A stretch of DNA of 64,000 nucleotides from Bog-473 sp035534235 (GCA_035534235.1 DATLSH010000028.1:1-64000); one strand, 5' to 3'. Positions 1 through 8,583 are shown, numbered from the stretch's first letter. A program made the numbers and translations. The notes: generated from the letters alone by a model not told the origin.

Positions 1-984
1 GATCCCGGCAAAGGCGAACGAGCGCAGGAACATGAGCGGGAAGACCAGGAGTGCGCTGACCGCGGTGGCCACCGTCAGCGCGCTGCCCGCCACGGTCCGT
101 CCGGCCTGAGCCAGCGTCTCCTCAAGGGCCGCAGGCACATCGCGCCCGGCATCGAGCTCCTCCCGGAACCGGCTGACAATGAAGAGGCTGTAGTCGATGG
201 CCAGCCCCAACCCGAGCACGGTGGTCAGGTTCACCGCGAAGACAGAGACCGGAGTGACGGTGTTGAGCACGCGCAGGATGAGCAGGGTGCCGAGCACGGC
301 CACACCCCCGATGGTCAGCGGCATGGCGGCGGCCACCAACGATCCGAAGACGAACAGGAGGAGGAGGAGGGTCAGGGGGACGGCGACTGCCTCGGCCCGC
401 AGGAGGTCGTGCTCGACCACGGTGTTCACCTCGTGGAAGGCCGCGCCGAACCCACCTATCCGCACGGTGATGGGTCCCCCGGGATGGGCCAGCGCCGCGG
501 CCACGGAGGGCTCGCGCCCGATGACCTGGTTCTGGTCACCGGTGATCCGGCCGACGACCAGGGCCTCCGTCCGGCCGGCCGCGCGCAGGATGGGCGCCGA
601 GTCGAGGCTCCAGTAGGACATGACGTTGGCCATGTGGGGCAGGGCGGCCAACCGACGGGTGAGCGCCAGACCGGCCGCCGCCACATCGGGGCGGTCGACG
701 GTGCCGGAGGTGGCGCGGACAACCAGGACGATGTTGTCGGAACCGTTGTGGAACTGCGTGGCCAGGACGGTGGCGGCGCGGACGGATTGCTCGGAGGGGG
801 AGTCGAAGCCGCCCTGGGACAGCCGGGAGGAGGCGGTGCCTCCCAGGAGGGCGGCCACCACCACGAAGAGCCCGGTGCAGGCGATGACTCCCTTCCGGTG
901 GGCCGTGGTGTGCCGGGACAGCTTGCGCAGCAGGCGCTCGACAGGTCCGGCCGGAGCATTCGCATACTCCTGGTACGTACTCAC
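1..984 (-). CDS. MMPL/RND-family membrane transporter, N-terminal part (truncated by window edge)
   Basis: I translated this frame by hand. It is open from a GTG at 984 to the window edge, giving 328 residues without a stop. Residues about 33-52 form a first membrane helix, followed by an extracytoplasmic loop of about 140 residues and then closely spaced helices. The segment GLGLAIDYSLFIVSRF (about residues 257-275) is the RND/MMPL signature with its membrane Asp. Family members export lipids or drugs using the proton gradient. The gene is divergent from a TetR regulator, the usual arrangement for a regulated exporter. The C-terminal half lies outside the window. The GTG start is supported by the VSTYQEYANAP start and by the absence of an upstream in-frame start before the regulator's promoter. 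Confidence 0.85.
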   Translation of the reverse strand, partial: MSTYQEYANAPAGPVERLLRKLSRHTTAHRKGVIACTGLFVVVAALLGGTASSRLSQGGFDSPSEQSVRAATVLATQFHNGSDNIVLVVRATSGTVDRPDVAAAGLALTRRLAALPHMANVMSYWSLDSAPILRAAGRTEALVVGRITGDQNQVIGREPSVAAALAHPGGPITVRIGGFGAAFHEVNTVVEHDLLRAEAVAVPLTLLLLLFVFGSLVAAAMPLTIGGVAVLGTLLILRVLNTVTPVSVFAVNLTTVLGLGLAIDYSLFIVSRFREELDAGRDVPAALEETLAQAGRTVAGSALTVATAVSALLVFPLMFLRSFAFAGI

Positions 985-992
985 GGTATGTA
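974..992. promoter_or_regulatory. Candidate TetR operator between exporter and regulator
   Basis: TACGTAC at 974-980 and GTATGTA at 986-992 form an inverted repeat with a 5-nt spacer and one mismatch. It covers the exporter start codon (982-984) and touches a -10-like TAGTAT (991-996) that reads toward the tetR-type gene. Both the position and the symmetry fit an autoregulatory TetR site. Confidence 0.5.
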
Positions 993-1062
993 GTATCCTT
1001 ACGGTCTTTCTGGAAGTCAAGAAACAGCGTCGCAGAGTCCAGCGGCCCGGAGGGTCGGCACC

Positions 1063-1683
1063 ATGCAGGCAATCGAGACGACTCGTACCCGCCGAGAAGA
1101 GTACGCCGAAGCCACCTACGAGGCGCTGCTCGACAGCGCGGCGGCCTGCTTCTTCGAGAGCGGGTTCACCGGAACCTCGCTGGACCATGTGGCCCAGCGG
1201 GCCCGGGTCACCAAGGGCGCCATCTACCACCACTTCTCGTCGAAGCGCGAGCTCTTCCGGGCCGTCCTGGAGCGCCAGCAGGTGATCAGCGCCCGCATCG
1301 TCACCGAGGCCGGGGAGCAGGCCCCGACGGCCTGGGGCGGGATGGTGGCGGCCTTCGACGCCTTTTTGGAGACCATCTCGCGCCCCCTCTACCAGCGCCT
1401 GTGCTGGGTGGAGGGACCGGCCGCCCTCGGATTCGAGGACTGGTGGGACTGCGGTGAGCGCTACGAAATTGAGGTGATCCGCCGGCTGCTGGACCGCTTG
1501 GTCGAGGCGGGTGACCTGGGGGTCCAGGACCTGGACATGTTGGCCGACGTGCTCTTCGGCGCTGTGACCGCCGGGATCCTGGGCATGGCCCGCGCCGAAG
1601 ACCCGGCCCGTGAGCGGGAGCGGTTCCGCGCCGTCATGTTGGAGGTGATGGCCGGCCTGGTCAGGCCTGCCCCACCCGTCTGA
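1063..1683 (+). CDS. TetR/AcrR family transcriptional regulator
   Basis: 206 aa. Residues about 10-55 form the TetR helix-turn-helix (EALLDSAAACFFESGFTGTS, then VTKGAIYHHFSSKRELF). The remaining residues form a helical ligand-binding domain of normal length. The ATG at 1063 follows a purine-rich ribosome site (GGAGGG near 1045). It is divergent from the MMPL exporter and probably represses it through the inverted repeat at 974-992. The ligand cannot be read from the sequence. Confidence 0.9.
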   Translation: MQAIETTRTRREEYAEATYEALLDSAAACFFESGFTGTSLDHVAQRARVTKGAIYHHFSSKRELFRAVLERQQVISARIVTEAGEQAPTAWGGMVAAFDAFLETISRPLYQRLCWVEGPAALGFEDWWDCGERYEIEVIRRLLDRLVEAGDLGVQDLDMLADVLFGAVTAGILGMARAEDPARERERFRAVMLEVMAGLVRPAPPV

Positions 1684-1711
1684 GCCAATTTCATCGTCGG
1701 TTCACATTTCC

Positions 1712-1732
1712 GTCACCCCGACGAAATAGGTT
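1712..1732 (+). promoter_or_regulatory. Promoter of glutamine synthetase with GlnR-like half-site pair
   Basis: GTCAC-N6-GAAAT (1712-1727) matches the actinobacterial GlnR pattern GTnAC-N6-GAAAC except for the last base, and it abuts a -10-like TAGGTT (1727-1732). The site lies about 50 bp before the glnII start. The GlnR assignment is inference. Confidence 0.35.
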
Positions 1733-1781
1733 CGGGCGAGACTGGACCGGCGCTTCACGCCAACACCGAAGAAGGGAACTC

Positions 1782-2801
1782 ATGAGTTACCAGGCCGAAT
1801 ACATCTGGATCGACGGGACGGAGCCCTCTCCGCTGCTACGGAGCAAGACCAAGATCGTCGAGGACGGCAAGGAGCCCCCCATCTGGGGCTTTGACGGCTC
1901 AAGCACGAACCAGGCAGCCGGGCACGACTCCGACTGCGTCCTGCAGCCGGTCTTCGTCTGCCCCGACCCCCTGCGGGCCGAGGGCGACAAGCTGGTGATG
2001 TGTGAGGTCCTGCTGACCGACATGTCCCCCCACCCCTCGAACACCCGGCGCCGGTGCGCCGAGTTGGCCGAGCAGTACGCCGACCAGGAGCCCGTCTTCG
2101 GCATTGAACAGGAGTACACCTTCTTTCAGTACGGGCGCCCCATGGGCTGGCCCGAGGCGGGGTTCCCCGCCCCCCAGGGTCCGTACTACTGCGGTGTCGG
2201 TGGCGACAAGATGCCCGGTCGGGAGATCGTCGAGCGGCACACCGCGGCATGCATGAAGGCCGGGTTGGGCATTGAGGGGACCAACGCCGAGGTGATGATG
2301 GGCCAATGGGAGTTCCAGATCGGCGTGCTGGCCCCGCCACTGATCGGCGACCATCTCTGGGTGGCCCGCTGGCTGCTCTTCCGCATCGCCGAGGACTTCG
2401 ACGTGTATGCCACGCTGGAGCCCAAGCCGGTGATGGGGGACTGGAACGGCGCCGGCGCGCACACCAACTTCTCGACCAAGGCCATGCGCGAGGAAGGTGG
2501 TTGGGAGGCCATCATCGCCGGTTGTGAGGCGCTCGGCTCCCGGATTGACGACCACGTCACCAACTACGGCGTGGGGATCGAGCACCGCCTCACCGGTGCC
2601 CATGAGACGGAGCACTATTCCAAGTTCAGCTACGGCACCTCCGACCGGGGCGCGTCCATCCGGATCCCTTGGGCCGCGGCCAAGGCCAAGAAGGGATGGT
2701 TGGAGGACCGCCGCCCCAACGCCAACATGGACCCCTACGTGGTGTCCGGCCTCATGGTGGAGACGGTGTGCGGAGCGGCAGCCGGGTCCCCGAAGCCCTA
2801 G
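1782..2801 (+). CDS. glnII: Glutamine synthetase type II
   Basis: 339 aa, the length of eukaryotic-type GSII rather than the ~470 aa of GSI. It ligates ammonia to glutamate with ATP in the cytosol. Visible hallmarks are WGFDGSSTNQA (about 35-45), the metal-binding FGIEQEYTFF (about 105), and the ATP-site stretch NGAGAHTNFSTKAMRE (about 227). The ATG is preceded by GAAGAAGGG. No adenylylation segment is expected in this type. The upstream region has a GlnR-like box, fitting nitrogen control. It ends convergently against the MceG gene: the tetranucleotide CTAG at 2798-2801 supplies both stop codons. Confidence 0.95.
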   Translation: MSYQAEYIWIDGTEPSPLLRSKTKIVEDGKEPPIWGFDGSSTNQAAGHDSDCVLQPVFVCPDPLRAEGDKLVMCEVLLTDMSPHPSNTRRRCAELAEQYADQEPVFGIEQEYTFFQYGRPMGWPEAGFPAPQGPYYCGVGGDKMPGREIVERHTAACMKAGLGIEGTNAEVMMGQWEFQIGVLAPPLIGDHLWVARWLLFRIAEDFDVYATLEPKPVMGDWNGAGAHTNFSTKAMREEGGWEAIIAGCEALGSRIDDHVTNYGVGIEHRLTGAHETEHYSKFSYGTSDRGASIRIPWAAAKAKKGWLEDRRPNANMDPYVVSGLMVETVCGAAAGSPKP

Positions 2802-3730
2802 GCCGGCGGGACGGGCTGGTCCGACGGTGCCTTGGCGGCCATGGCCGGCTCACCGGGACGGGCCAGCGGTCCCACCTGTAGGGCGGCAGTGTCTCCCTCA
2901 ATGAAGTTCCTGCCGTCGCTGTCGGCCATTTCGTCCATGCCGATGGGGCCTTCGGGCCGGCCCGCCAGGAACTGCTGAATGATGGGGTTGTCGGTGGCCA
3001 ACATGTCGGGCTTGCTGGCGAATTTGACCAGGTTGGAGCGGAACAGCACGCCCATGTAGTCGGCAGTGCGCATGACGGACTGGATGTTGTGGGTGATGAT
3101 GAAGAAGGTCGCCCCGGTCTCCTTCTGCGCGGTGACCACGAGCTCGTCCAGGTAAGCCACCCGCACCGGGTCGAGACCGGAGTCCGGCTCATCGAAGAGC
3201 ACGATCTCGGGCTCGGTCACCATGGCCCGCGCCAGTCCGGCCCGCTTCTTCATCCCGCCCGAGACCTCGCCGGGCAACTTCTTCATGTGGTCCATCAGGC
3301 CCACCAGCTCGGCGTTGCGGTTCACGAGCTCGCGGATCTCCGCCTCGTTCTTGCGCGTGTGCTCACGCAGGGGGAAGGCGATGTTGTCATAGAGGTTCAT
3401 GGAGCCGAACAGGGCGCCGTCCTGGAAGAGGACCCCGAACTTCCGGCGTATTTCGTAGAGCCTCTTCTCCCGCAGGCCGACGATCTGGTCACCGTCGACC
3501 CAGATCTCCCCCCGCTCGGGCACGAGCAGCCCGAGGATGTTCTTGAGGAGGACCGACTTTCCGGTGCCCGACGGCCCGAGAATCGCCGTGATCCGGCCCT
3601 TGGGGACGTCGAAGGTGATGTCCTCGAGCACGGTATGGGAGCCGAAGGACTTGGTCACCCCACGCAGCGAAATGATGGGCTCGCCGGGGGCGATCCATGG
3701 TTGCGCCTCGGCCAGTGATTCGGTCGCCAT
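2798..3730 (-). CDS. mceG: MceG/Mkl-type ABC transporter ATP-binding protein
   Basis: 310 aa cytoplasmic ATPase that powers Mce lipid import with the YrbE permeases. Walker A GPSGTGKS is at 52-59, the ABC signature VSGGMKKRAGLARAM begins near 156, and Walker B VLFDEPDSGLD is at 177-187. The GTGKS Walker A and the SGGMKKR signature are typical of the MlaF/Mkl family. The tail of about 60 residues after the ATPase core is also typical of actinobacterial MceG. It is encoded opposite the mce operon with the sigma gene between them. TAGGTT (3739-3744) lies 8 nt before the ATG, suggesting its own leaderless promoter. Confidence 0.92.
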   Translation of the reverse strand: MATESLAEAQPWIAPGEPIISLRGVTKSFGSHTVLEDITFDVPKGRITAILGPSGTGKSVLLKNILGLLVPERGEIWVDGDQIVGLREKRLYEIRRKFGVLFQDGALFGSMNLYDNIAFPLREHTRKNEAEIRELVNRNAELVGLMDHMKKLPGEVSGGMKKRAGLARAMVTEPEIVLFDEPDSGLDPVRVAYLDELVVTAQKETGATFFIITHNIQSVMRTADYMGVLFRSNLVKFASKPDMLATDNPIIQQFLAGRPEGPIGMDEMADSDGRNFIEGDTAALQVGPLARPGEPAMAAKAPSDQPVPPA

Positions 3731-3738
3731 CAGGGGAG

Positions 3739-3744
3739 AACCTA
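3739..3744 (-). promoter_or_regulatory. -10 box of a probable leaderless mceG mRNA
   Basis: On the minus strand TAGGTT is followed by 8 nt and then the mceG ATG (3730). No ribosome site fits in between. Confidence 0.5.
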
Positions 3745-3791
3745 CGCCGATTGGCCGGTTTGCGCCACGATGTGGGCGGCGGCGGAGGAAA

Positions 3792-5081
3792 TCAGTGGCT
3801 GCCGAGGAGGGACTTGACGGTCGAGGTGACCGTCTTGTTCAGCTGGCCGGTGACGGAAGACAGCGGCGTCGAGGTCGAGGTGGCGCCGGCGGTGGAGGCC
3901 TTGGCCGCCGAAGGAGCCAGGCCGAGCTGTGAGAGGAGTTGCGACAGGCCGAGCGTGGAGGCCAGCCCGCTGACCGTGCTGGCCACGCCGCCGGTCACCC
4001 CACTGGTGAGACTGTTGGTGGCCTGAGTGACACTGTTGACGAGGGGAGCTGCGGCGGAGCCGGACGGGACCTGCCCTCCCGGAAGGAGGGGCGGCGGGGT
4101 CGCGGCCGGCGCCACGGACGCGGGAGCGGGCCCGGCGGTCGGGCCGGCGGGCCCGATGGCCAGCTTCGGGGAGACGGCGGGAGCCGTGGAGCTGGCCAGC
4201 GCCGAGTTGGCCAGGGTCAGGGGGAGCGGCGGGCTGGCCAGCGCCGCGGCGGCCCGAGCCGCCGGTGGGGCCTGGCCGTCGGCGTGCGCCGTGGAGAGCG
4301 CATGCGGGGCGATCAGTGCGGCGGCCACCGTGGCCGACGTCACGGCCACTCCCGTGAACAGGTTCCGCAGCCCGCCCGAGGCCACACCAGGAGGGGCGAC
4401 GATCTTGTGGGCCACCCGCTGCAGGCCGCGCCGGACCAGGGCGCCGGCACCGGCCAGGAAGCCGGCCAGCGCGCCCTTCGACTCGGCGAGCACGTTGAAC
4501 TCGCGCTTGAGGGCCTGGCGGGCACGCCACAGCAACGTCTCGATGGTCCCGATCTCGACGCCTTCATGGTCGGCCATCTGCTGGTAGCTCCACCCGGAGC
4601 CCTCCCGCATGGCCAGCACGTGGCGGTGGCGGACCGAGAGCCGGTCGAGAGCCCGGTTGACCAGCTGGCCGTCGACGGCGGCCAGGATGAGCTCCTCGGA
4701 CGTTTCGCTCCCGAGGCCGCCGACCGGCTGGTGCGAGCCGAGCTCAAGGTCGTCGGTCGGCGTGCTGCGCGAGCGACGTCGCAGGACGTCGGTGCAGATG
4801 TTCCCGGCGATCACGGTCAACCACGGGTAGAAACGGCGCTCACCGGCGAACTTGGGCAGTGCCTTCCAGGCGCGGGCGAAGGCTTCCTGGGCGGCGTCCT
4901 CGGCCTCGTGGCGGTCGTTGAGGCGCCGGAGGCAGAAGCGGAGCAGGCGCTCGTAGTACCGGGCGTACAGGTTTCCGAATGCGGCCGAGTCCCCGGCCTG
5001 GCAGCGCTCGACGAGCGCGCGGTCGCGATCGAGGTCTACATCGTCGCAAAGACTTGTGAACTCTTCTTGGCGTAGAGCCAC
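3792..5081 (-). CDS. ECF-type RNA polymerase sigma factor with membrane-spanning, Ala/Pro-rich C-terminal extension
   Basis: 429 aa. Region 2 is at about 38-100 (YARYYERLLRFC, AEDAAQEAFARAWKAL, RRFYPWLTVIAGNICTDVL). Region 4 is at about 140-195 (LSVRHRHVLAMREGSGWSY, then IGTIETLLWRARQALKREF). A normal ECF sigma would stop near 195. Here a linker is followed by one membrane helix (about 241-260, LFTGVAVTSATVAAALIAPH) and a ~170-residue tail rich in Ala, Pro, Ser and Thr that should lie outside the membrane. GTG start at 5081 after GGGAGGG. The tail may replace a separate anti-sigma factor. It sits between mceG and the mce operon, but no target can be assigned from sequence. Confidence 0.85.
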   Translation of the reverse strand: MALRQEEFTSLCDDVDLDRDRALVERCQAGDSAAFGNLYARYYERLLRFCLRRLNDRHEAEDAAQEAFARAWKALPKFAGERRFYPWLTVIAGNICTDVLRRRSRSTPTDDLELGSHQPVGGLGSETSEELILAAVDGQLVNRALDRLSVRHRHVLAMREGSGWSYQQMADHEGVEIGTIETLLWRARQALKREFNVLAESKGALAGFLAGAGALVRRGLQRVAHKIVAPPGVASGGLRNLFTGVAVTSATVAAALIAPHALSTAHADGQAPPAARAAAALASPPLPLTLANSALASSTAPAVSPKLAIGPAGPTAGPAPASVAPAATPPPLLPGGQVPSGSAAAPLVNSVTQATNSLTSGVTGGVASTVSGLASTLGLSQLLSQLGLAPSAAKASTAGATSTSTPLSSVTGQLNKTVTSTVKSLLGSH

Positions 5082-5200
5082 TTACCGTTCCCTCCCCTTC
5101 TGAGCGACACTCCCAGAAGGCCTCAACACCGACATGATATGGCCTCAACCCGGCCCAAGCCGAATTTTGTGCCATTTCCTCCACCAAGGCAAACGGCCGA

Positions 5201-5228
5201 GTGGATATTTTCTTGCGAAAATATCCAC
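5201..5228. promoter_or_regulatory. Perfect 28-bp palindrome, candidate operator
   Basis: Arms GTGGATATTTTC (5201-5212) and GAAAATATCCAC (5217-5228) are perfect reverse complements around a TTGC centre. The element is strikingly AT-rich for this genome. It sits in the 415-bp gap (5082-5496) between the divergent sigma gene and mce operon. No U-tract follows, so an operator fits better than a terminator. The rest of the gap shows only short GC-rich inverted repeats and the ribosome site of the first yrbE gene. Confidence 0.55.
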
Positions 5229-5496
5229 AGATGGGCGCCCTCCGCCTCTTTTCCCAGCTCAGGCCCCGTCACACCGCGTCGGGACCCACGCGATCCATTG
5301 TGACGCCCCGCTGAGGCTCTTGGGGGGCAATCCGGGAGCCATCGGGTTGCGGTCCGCGCCCCTGGCCCCTGCGGTCCCGACCCCGCAAGGTTGTGCCTGG
5401 GCGGGCGTTTTTTCCCCGAAGGGACCAGGGGCGGCTGGAAGCGGTACGTTCTTGCCGCAAGGGTGTGGAGGGAGGCCTCGGGAAAGGGGGATCTGC

Positions 5497-6429
5497 GTGG
5501 CGGAACCGGGAGACACGGCGGGAGCGACCTCCCCGCCGACGGCCAGCTTGGAGGCCGTCCCCCTCAGCCGCGCCGAGATCGCCGAACGCCTCGGTACCCC
5601 CAGTGGCCGGGCCGCCACGGTGGGCGCCGTCGGTGTCCCCCTGAGGGCGCTCAGGGACGACGGGAAGATCGCCACCGCCGTCCGTGAGACGGGCAACATG
5701 TTCGCCACCTCGCTCGAGGCGATCCGGCAGGGGTTCATAAAGGGCGTCCCCGTCACCGAGTTCTTCGACCAGTGCTGGTTCCTGGCTCGGGTCACCACGC
5801 TCCCGCTGATCCTGCTTTCCATCCCCTTCGGCATGGTCATCGCCCTGGAAGTGGGTTCCCTTCTGCAGCAGATCGGGGCGCAGTCCCAGCTGGGCGCCGC
5901 CATGGTGCTCGCCGTGGTCCGGGAGCAGGCCCCACTGGCCACGGCTCTCCTGATCGCCGGGGCCGGCGGGTCGGCCATGTGCGCCGACCTGGGCTCGCGC
6001 CGCATCCGGGACGAAATCTCCGCCATGGAGGTCATGGGCGTCAACCCGCTCCACCGCCTCGTCCTGCCGCGGCTGCTCGCCGCCACCCTGGTGGGCATCC
6101 TGCTCGATTCGGTGGTGAGCGTGGCCGGCATCCTCGGTGGCCTGTGGTTCGGGACCCACGCCATCCACATCACCACCAGCAGCTTCTTCGCCACCTTCGG
6201 CGAGCTGAGCCAGCTGGCCGACCTGGGCATGGCATTGCTCAAGGCGGGTCTCTTCGGGTTCATCGCGGCCATGGTGGCCTGCTACAAGGGCCTCTATTGC
6301 AAGAGCGGCCCCAAGGGTGTGGGCGATGCCGTCAACCAGGCCGTCGTGGTGACGTTCATCCTGTCGTTCTTCGTCAACTTCATCCTCACTGTCTTCTATT
6401 TCAATTTCGTCCCGCAGAAGGGCATCTGA
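5497..6429 (+). CDS. YrbE/MlaE-family ABC permease, first of pair (YrbEA position)
   Basis: 310 aa from the GTG at 5497, chosen because GGAAAGGGGG (5481-5490) precedes it at good spacing; the frame stays open upstream to 5134 but reads as non-coding Pro/Gly-rich sequence. After a ~75-residue cytoplasmic start come five to six membrane helices, including TTLPLILLSIPFGMVIALEV and the conserved loop DEISAMEVMGVNPLHRLVLPR, the MlaE coupling motif contacting the ATPase. It forms the import channel with the next gene, MceG and the MCE proteins. First gene of the mce operon. Confidence 0.9.
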   Translation: MAEPGDTAGATSPPTASLEAVPLSRAEIAERLGTPSGRAATVGAVGVPLRALRDDGKIATAVRETGNMFATSLEAIRQGFIKGVPVTEFFDQCWFLARVTTLPLILLSIPFGMVIALEVGSLLQQIGAQSQLGAAMVLAVVREQAPLATALLIAGAGGSAMCADLGSRRIRDEISAMEVMGVNPLHRLVLPRLLAATLVGILLDSVVSVAGILGGLWFGTHAIHITTSSFFATFGELSQLADLGMALLKAGLFGFIAAMVACYKGLYCKSGPKGVGDAVNQAVVVTFILSFFVNFILTVFYFNFVPQKGI

Positions 6430-6430
6430 G

Positions 6431-7321
6431 GTGGCCGTCGACGCCCCGTCCCGGCCCCCCGGTGGCGTGCTCGCCAACGCCGGGAAGAACGCGGCCAAGA
6501 AGGTCTTTGCCCCGGGGAACGCCCTGCTCGGTGTCTTCGATGACTTCCACGCCCATCTCAAGTTCTACCTGCGCATCCTCCGGGCCATGCCCCGGGCCCT
6601 GCGCTACCCGCGGGAGATCCTCGTCCTCATGTCCGACATCACCCTGGGTTCGGGTGCCCTGGTGGTCGGCGGCGGGATGTTCTTCGTCGTGGTCTCCATC
6701 GCCTTCTTCACGGGCACCGAGGTCGGCCTGGAAGGATTCAGCGGGCTCAACCAGATCGGGGCGGCGGCCTTCACCGGTGTCATCACCGCCCTGGCCAACA
6801 CCCGGGAGATCACCCCGCTGGTGGCGGGGGTCGCCCTGGCCGCCCAGGTCGGAGCCGGCTTCACCGCCCAACTCGGGGCCATGCGCATTTCCGACGAGAT
6901 CGACGCCCTTGAGGTCATGGGCGTCAACAGCGTCGTCTACCTGGTGGCCACCCGCGTCTGGGCCGCCCTGATCACCATGATCCCCCTCTACATGGCCGCC
7001 CTCTTCGCCAGCTTCCTGGCCTCGGAGGTGATCGTCACCAAATTCTTCGGCCTGTCCACGGGCACCTACCAGCACTACTTCCAGCTCTATCTGCCCCCGA
7101 TCGACATCTTCTACTCCTTCATGAAGGCGATGATCTTCGCCGTGCTCGTCACCTTCGTGCACTGCTACTACGGCTACAACGCCGGCGGTGGACCGGCCGG
7201 AGTGGGCGTGGCGGCCGGACGGGCCATCCGGCTCTCCATCATTTTGGTGGTGGTGGTCAACCTCATTCTCTCGCTGGTGCTCTTCGGCGGTGCCCACGCT
7301 TCGGCCAGGTTGGTCGGATGA
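6431..7321 (+). CDS. YrbE/MlaE-family ABC permease, second of pair (YrbEB position)
   Basis: 296 aa, GTG start 1 nt after the previous stop. It has the MlaE permease fold with the coupling loop DEIDALEVMGVNSVVYLVATR and membrane helices near 85-110, 155-180, 195-220, 235-260 and 270-292. It partners the preceding permease in the inner-membrane channel. The stop overlaps the next start as ATGA (7318-7321), so translation is coupled to the first MCE protein. Confidence 0.9.
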   Translation: MAVDAPSRPPGGVLANAGKNAAKKVFAPGNALLGVFDDFHAHLKFYLRILRAMPRALRYPREILVLMSDITLGSGALVVGGGMFFVVVSIAFFTGTEVGLEGFSGLNQIGAAAFTGVITALANTREITPLVAGVALAAQVGAGFTAQLGAMRISDEIDALEVMGVNSVVYLVATRVWAALITMIPLYMAALFASFLASEVIVTKFFGLSTGTYQHYFQLYLPPIDIFYSFMKAMIFAVLVTFVHCYYGYNAGGGPAGVGVAAGRAIRLSIILVVVVNLILSLVLFGGAHASARLVG

Positions 7322-8583
7322 GGCGACTGAGCCGGGTGTTGATCGCCCTGACCGCCCTCGCCGTACTGGTGGGGGCGACGGTCACCCTGGTCCGCAACTC
7401 GAACGGGGACTTCTCGGGCGCCTACAAGCTCAGCGGTGACTTCGCCAAGGCGGGCGAGGGGCTCCCGCCCGGCTCCGAGGTCGTGTTCCGCGGTGTCCAG
7501 ATCGGTCGGGTGTCGACCATCGCCCTGCAGGGCGACATGGCCCGCGTGTCCGTGTGGATCGACCCCACGTTCAAGGTGCCCATCGACACCACGGCCACCA
7601 TTCAGCCCATCAACCTCTTCGGGGCCGAGGAGATCTCCCTCACCACGCCCAACCACAACAGCGATGCCGGCCCGTACCTGGCGCCCGGCGGGTTCTTCGC
7701 CCACGCCGACAACACGAACGAGCTGGGCGACCTCTTCGCCGCCGCCGTGCCCCTCTTGAACAAGATCGACACCACCAATCTCTCGACGGTGCTGGCCGAG
7801 CTGGCGCAAGCCAGCCAGGGCGAGGGGCCGCGCATCGCCAAGTCGATCGACACGGGCACCCAGTTGGCCGGCCTGCTCAACGCCACGCTCAACGCCCAGC
7901 TGATCAGCCTGGCCTCCTTCGCCCGCTTCACCCAGGCCGTCGCTCCCGACACCGCATCGCTCAACAATCTCAATGCCGAGGTGAACGCCGCCCTGCCCGC
8001 CTTCAACAACGAGGAAGCCGACTACCAGAAGCTCCTGGCCGCCCTGGTTCCCTTCGCCAACCACCTGACGTCATTGCTGATCACCTACCGCCCCGACATC
8101 GACACCATCCTCACGTCGGGCGACAACATCTCCCGGGTGCTCCTGGCCCAGCAGAATGAGCTGGGGCAGGTGGTCCAGGGTGCCTACACCTACTTCCACA
8201 CCATTGCCGCCGGAGGTGCGTCCCAGACCAAGCTGCCCGACGGCTCCACGTATGCCTACTTCAACACTTTCATCCTCTTCAGCCAGGTGAACGCCCTGGT
8301 GTGCAGCCTGCTGGCCCCGGCCCCGGTCAGTCTGGCCACGGTGTTGACCAGCGCCGGCTCGGCCTTCAACTGCACGGCCCAGACGGCCGCCCTTCGTCAG
8401 GCCCAGGCACTACCGGCGGCACCGGCCGGGTCGACCTCCTCTTCGACGGCAGCCGCCCAGTCGGCCGCGGCCGCCGCGCAGTCCGCCAGCACGCAGCTCT
8501 ACGGCATCGCCGGCGTCCCGGACATCTCGAAGGGATCCGGACTGGGCGGCTTCATCAACGGACTGCTCGGGAAGTCCCCGTGA
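7318..8583 (+). CDS. MCE family protein, first in operon (MceA position)
   Basis: 421 aa. One N-terminal membrane helix (about 5-24) is followed by the MCE/MlaD domain (about 35-115; PPGSEVVFRGVQIGRVSTI is its core). A helical region follows that in other Mce systems stacks into a hydrophobic lipid tunnel. The C-terminus is an Ala/Ser-rich low-complexity segment (about 375-400). Substrates of Mce systems include sterols and fatty acids; which applies here is unknown. Overlaps both neighbours by 4 nt. Confidence 0.9.
   Translation: MRRLSRVLIALTALAVLVGATVTLVRNSNGDFSGAYKLSGDFAKAGEGLPPGSEVVFRGVQIGRVSTIALQGDMARVSVWIDPTFKVPIDTTATIQPINLFGAEEISLTTPNHNSDAGPYLAPGGFFAHADNTNELGDLFAAAVPLLNKIDTTNLSTVLAELAQASQGEGPRIAKSIDTGTQLAGLLNATLNAQLISLASFARFTQAVAPDTASLNNLNAEVNAALPAFNNEEADYQKLLAALVPFANHLTSLLITYRPDIDTILTSGDNISRVLLAQQNELGQVVQGAYTYFHTIAAGGASQTKLPDGSTYAYFNTFILFSQVNALVCSLLAPAPVSLATVLTSAGSAFNCTAQTAALRQAQALPAAPAGSTSSSTAAAQSAAAAAQSASTQLYGIAGVPDISKGSGLGGFINGLLGKSP

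Noticed and set aside
409..993. Long plus-strand and alternative minus-strand frames across the first kilobase
   Set aside because: They are shadows of the MMPL gene, whose GTG-started minus-strand frame has the RND signature.
5220..5229. DnaA-box-like ATATCCACA at the end of the palindrome
   Set aside because: Single near-match fully explained by the inverted repeat; no cluster of boxes or origin genes nearby.
5134..5496. Upstream extension of the first yrbE frame
   Set aside because: The extra ~121 residues are Pro/Gly/Cys-rich without YrbE similarity, and a good ribosome site precedes the GTG at 5497.
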